The notes under the pieces were generated by a model that was not told where the DNA came from, did no database searches, and was given only the letters and a program-made list of their open reading frames with translations. The position numbers were made by a program, and so were the translations under genes. Positions 61,501-64,000 of a stretch of 64,000 bases of DNA are shown in pieces. This stretch comes from Lepturacanthus savala. Its lineage: Eukaryota > Chordata > Actinopteri > Scombriformes > Trichiuridae. The number at the start of each line of letters is the position of its first letter. Within the stretch, counting starts at the first letter, position 1. The stretch is from assembly GCA_030544235.1 (NCBI GenBank), contig CM060469.1, positions 10,376,017 to 10,440,016 of the forward strand, in the 5' to 3' direction.

Positions 61501-64000
61501 TTATTTGTCCAATTTGCTGATCTTATCAGCAGTTTCTACTTTGCCAGGAGTCAGGATCCACTTTTTTTTAAAGTGAGGCCTGTTTTTACTCTGCTGAACG
61601 CCATAAGCTTCCCCACCCGTTTTGAGGTTAGGGTGGGTGGTGAAGAGCGGTAGCCTGGTTGGCCCAGATACTATGATACTGTATGGTTGATCCCAGTATG
61701 AGCCTCTGAGATTTTCTGTTGAGATTTAGAGATCAGGTGGAAGTAAAGCCTGCACTATACCTGGCATAGTAGACAGTGGATAAATGGTGAATATCACAAA
61801 GTGTTGTTCACTTGGTAATTCTATAGTAAAACATTTGTGGTTGTGAATCTCTGTTAGAAATGTGCAAGAAACACTGCTTCTCCCTCGTCTATAATTCCAC
61901 CAGCTTTGCTTCAATTCATTTGTCCAAGTGTTGCTTCATTCTTAGAACCAATATGGATGCTTGTATTTTTTGGAAATGTACTGCCAGGTTTTAATTGATT
62001 CGTGCTGGTGTTGCCACAGCTTTGGATGCATTTTGAGCCAATTATGCTGTCGTTCTGTCTTCACCATAGAGCCCATTCCCATTTCTCCCACTACTGTTCA
62101 GGTCAGGCTAAGGAGAAAAAACAACAATCATGAGTTAATGAGGCTTGTTAGCTGAACTGGTTTGAGTGTATTGTTAGGGCTGAAGCTAATTGAATGCTTT
62201 CATTATTAATTCATCTGCAGACTATTTCCTTGACTAATCACTTTTGACGCTTTAGAAGCCGGAAATCGCTGAATGTTTTGCATCTTTGCTTAATTAAGAG
62301 ACCAATTTCACAGCAGCCAAATTGACATAAAATAATAGGGTACACACATCAATGATACTAATTAAGGTTCTGCTCCATTTACTGTAGCAGGGCCGTTCCA
62401 CTGAGCCAACATGGGGATGAGGGCCTGATTCCTGTATCACAGATCTTTTTTAGCTGGTGATCAACAGAGCCAAAAATGAGACAAAGTATAAAATAGACAA
62501 CATGTATTGACAAGGTAGTTAAATTATTGTACACTTTTCAATTCTGACAGGGTGAGCGTGAGCTTCTCCTTCCCCCCCCATTTTTTAGTATGCTGCTGGG
62601 TAGCTGTCCTGTCCTCCCCTGAACCTTCCGACAAATACATGACTTTGTTTAACCTGTCAATCCACCCTTTGTAGGCCTGGGATCTGCTGTTTTCTGTTGA
62701 TGTCTGATTACTGTAATCCTGGCAGAAGAGAAGATTGAGATACAGCGCTCAATAAGACAGCCAGCCAAAGACGAACACTCACAGTGGACTACGAGCCTCT
62801 CTCCTTTCACACCACCCATCTCCTCAAGGCTTTTGTTTATGGCTTTCAGCACGTGTGGAATGGCACTTGTCCAGAAAACGCTACAGAAGAATTCAAAGTC
62901 ATAACCAATGCAGGGTAGCTCTCAGCAACACACACAATTGATTTTTACAGGAGGTACAGTATGTGTCGTGAGAGCAAATAAAAAGTGCGTTGAAAAGTTT
63001 ATCTCTTTTATTAAATGACAAGAAAAAGTAATCGGCCATCAAGTAATGATCGAATAGTTCCAATAGATTTGATATATTAAACTAATAGTTTTACCACCGT
63101 TTAAGATGGGGAAATGCTCTGTGAAAACAATACATTAAGATGTAATATAGTAGAATAGTGACCTGGTTGCATTTTCTGTATGAGTAAACAAGAGAGTTCA
63201 TTCTCTCCACTATGAATTTTACACAAGGACAATTGTCACCATGTTTGTTTGTTTTTTTGTCTGTTTCATTTTCAGTTTTTTTAACATATGGTTATTAAGA
63301 ATACATATGTAAGCAAATTGTGTGCATTACAAGAGCAGAGCAGATGACTGTTTTCCTGTCTGCAGAGCACAGCTCAGTCTTCCCCCGACATGTAATGACA
63401 TGCTCAGCTGAGTCTGTCATCAACTATGAGGGTGATTTTACCCCTCTGCGGTCTTCTGCTTTGTCCTCAATCACCGCTTTCACATCGGACTGTTAGACAG
63501 TACCATTTTATTCAGTCTAAACACTGAGAAAATTAGCGGCGTGATTGTAAATGAATCAGGAGGGAATATTCACTTGCCTTTTTATGCTGGTTTGTAAACT
63601 GTACGTAGTCACCCTCCTTCTTTTGTTGCTCAACGTTTTACTGTTCACAGCGTGGCAGGATAGACAGCTTGCTGACAGACGCTACACATGTAGAGAAGGC
63701 TTTTGTTGAGTTGGATATCTCTACTGGGTTATCCAGGTGCTGGAATATGGTGCAAATCACATTCGAAGTCAGACCACACCACAGGCCCTTCAAGGATGTA
63801 ATTTGTGGAAAGGTAGTTTTCTTCAAGATGCGAGTAAAAAGGCGAAAAGCAGAGTAATTATAGGTGAGAATAGCCAGGAATCTGCAAACTGGTTTTAAAG
63901 CAGGAGTGAGAAAGGCTGTTTCTTAACGTTACAATTCTGTGACATTACAATCAAACGCTGACTCTGCTGGTCTTTAAGGCAATAAAATGTGTTATTTTGG
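58503..64000. other. First intron of the downstream gene
   Basis: AT-rich, with no exon recognised up to the window end. A hAT-like MITE end lies at 62173. Short open frames have no splice context or recognisable motif. Confidence 0.5.
62173..62245 (+). mobile_element. hAT-like MITE fragment (TAGGGCTG end)
   Basis: TTAGGGCTGAAGCTAATTG followed by TTATTAATTCATCTGCAGAC and TTGACTAATCACTTTTGAC, a diverged copy of the family also seen at 45990. Confidence 0.45.

Overview
The window is vertebrate nuclear DNA, almost certainly from a ray-finned (teleost) fish. It has spliced genes with canonical GT-AG introns, long AT-rich introns, abundant microsatellites, and repeat ends that I recognise from fish genomes (Tc1-like inverted repeats, TTAA-flanked elements, hAT-type ends). 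There are no operons, CRISPR arrays or recognisable tRNA/rRNA genes.

Three genes lie in one direction (+). (1) Positions 1 to about 50,590 hold the 3' part of dlgap2 (disks large-associated protein 2, SAPAP2/GKAP2), a postsynaptic scaffold. Nine well-supported coding exons plus one 69-nt cassette exon are readable from 4403 to the stop at 41463. They join in consistent phase and carry three guanylate-kinase-binding RxxSY repeats, LC8-type SIGIQ/SVGTQ motifs, the GKAP homology domain and the C-terminal EAQTRL PDZ ligand. The large N-terminal exon(s) lie outside the window. A long 3' untranslated region probably runs to a poly(A) site near 50,560-50,590. (2) cln8 (ER membrane TLC-domain cargo receptor) spans about 52,690-55,130, with a non-coding first exon, two coding exons (293 aa) and a poly(A) signal. 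(3) A CpG-rich promoter with GC and CCAAT boxes and a first exon ending at 58,502 start a further gene that continues beyond the window. The mammalian order DLGAP2-CLN8-ARHGEF10 makes arhgef10 the best guess, but no coding sequence here confirms it.

The most unusual feature is an 808-codon open reading frame in one exon (17,377-19,802), inside the dlgap2 intron between the exons at 15,342 and 28,890. It has a splice acceptor in the same phase as the upstream dlgap2 exon, its own stop, and poly(A) signals downstream. It looks like an alternative last exon. It would replace the GKAP domain and Shank-binding tail with a coiled coil, a glycine-rich linker, an SVGTQ motif and a long acidic, proline/serine/aspartate-rich tail. 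I do not recognise the protein. Two small phase-symmetric cassette exons (13,043-13,111, and more tentatively 22,938-22,997) suggest further isoforms.

The rest is intron and intergenic sequence with decayed transposons: Tc1-like copies at 9.1, 34.6 and 53.8 kb, a TTAA-flanked element at 33.6 kb nested in an older repeat, a MADF-domain relic at 45.1 kb, hAT-type ends, a LINE-like tail at 22.3 kb, and simple repeats including a 33-nt C run and a ~165-bp TA array.
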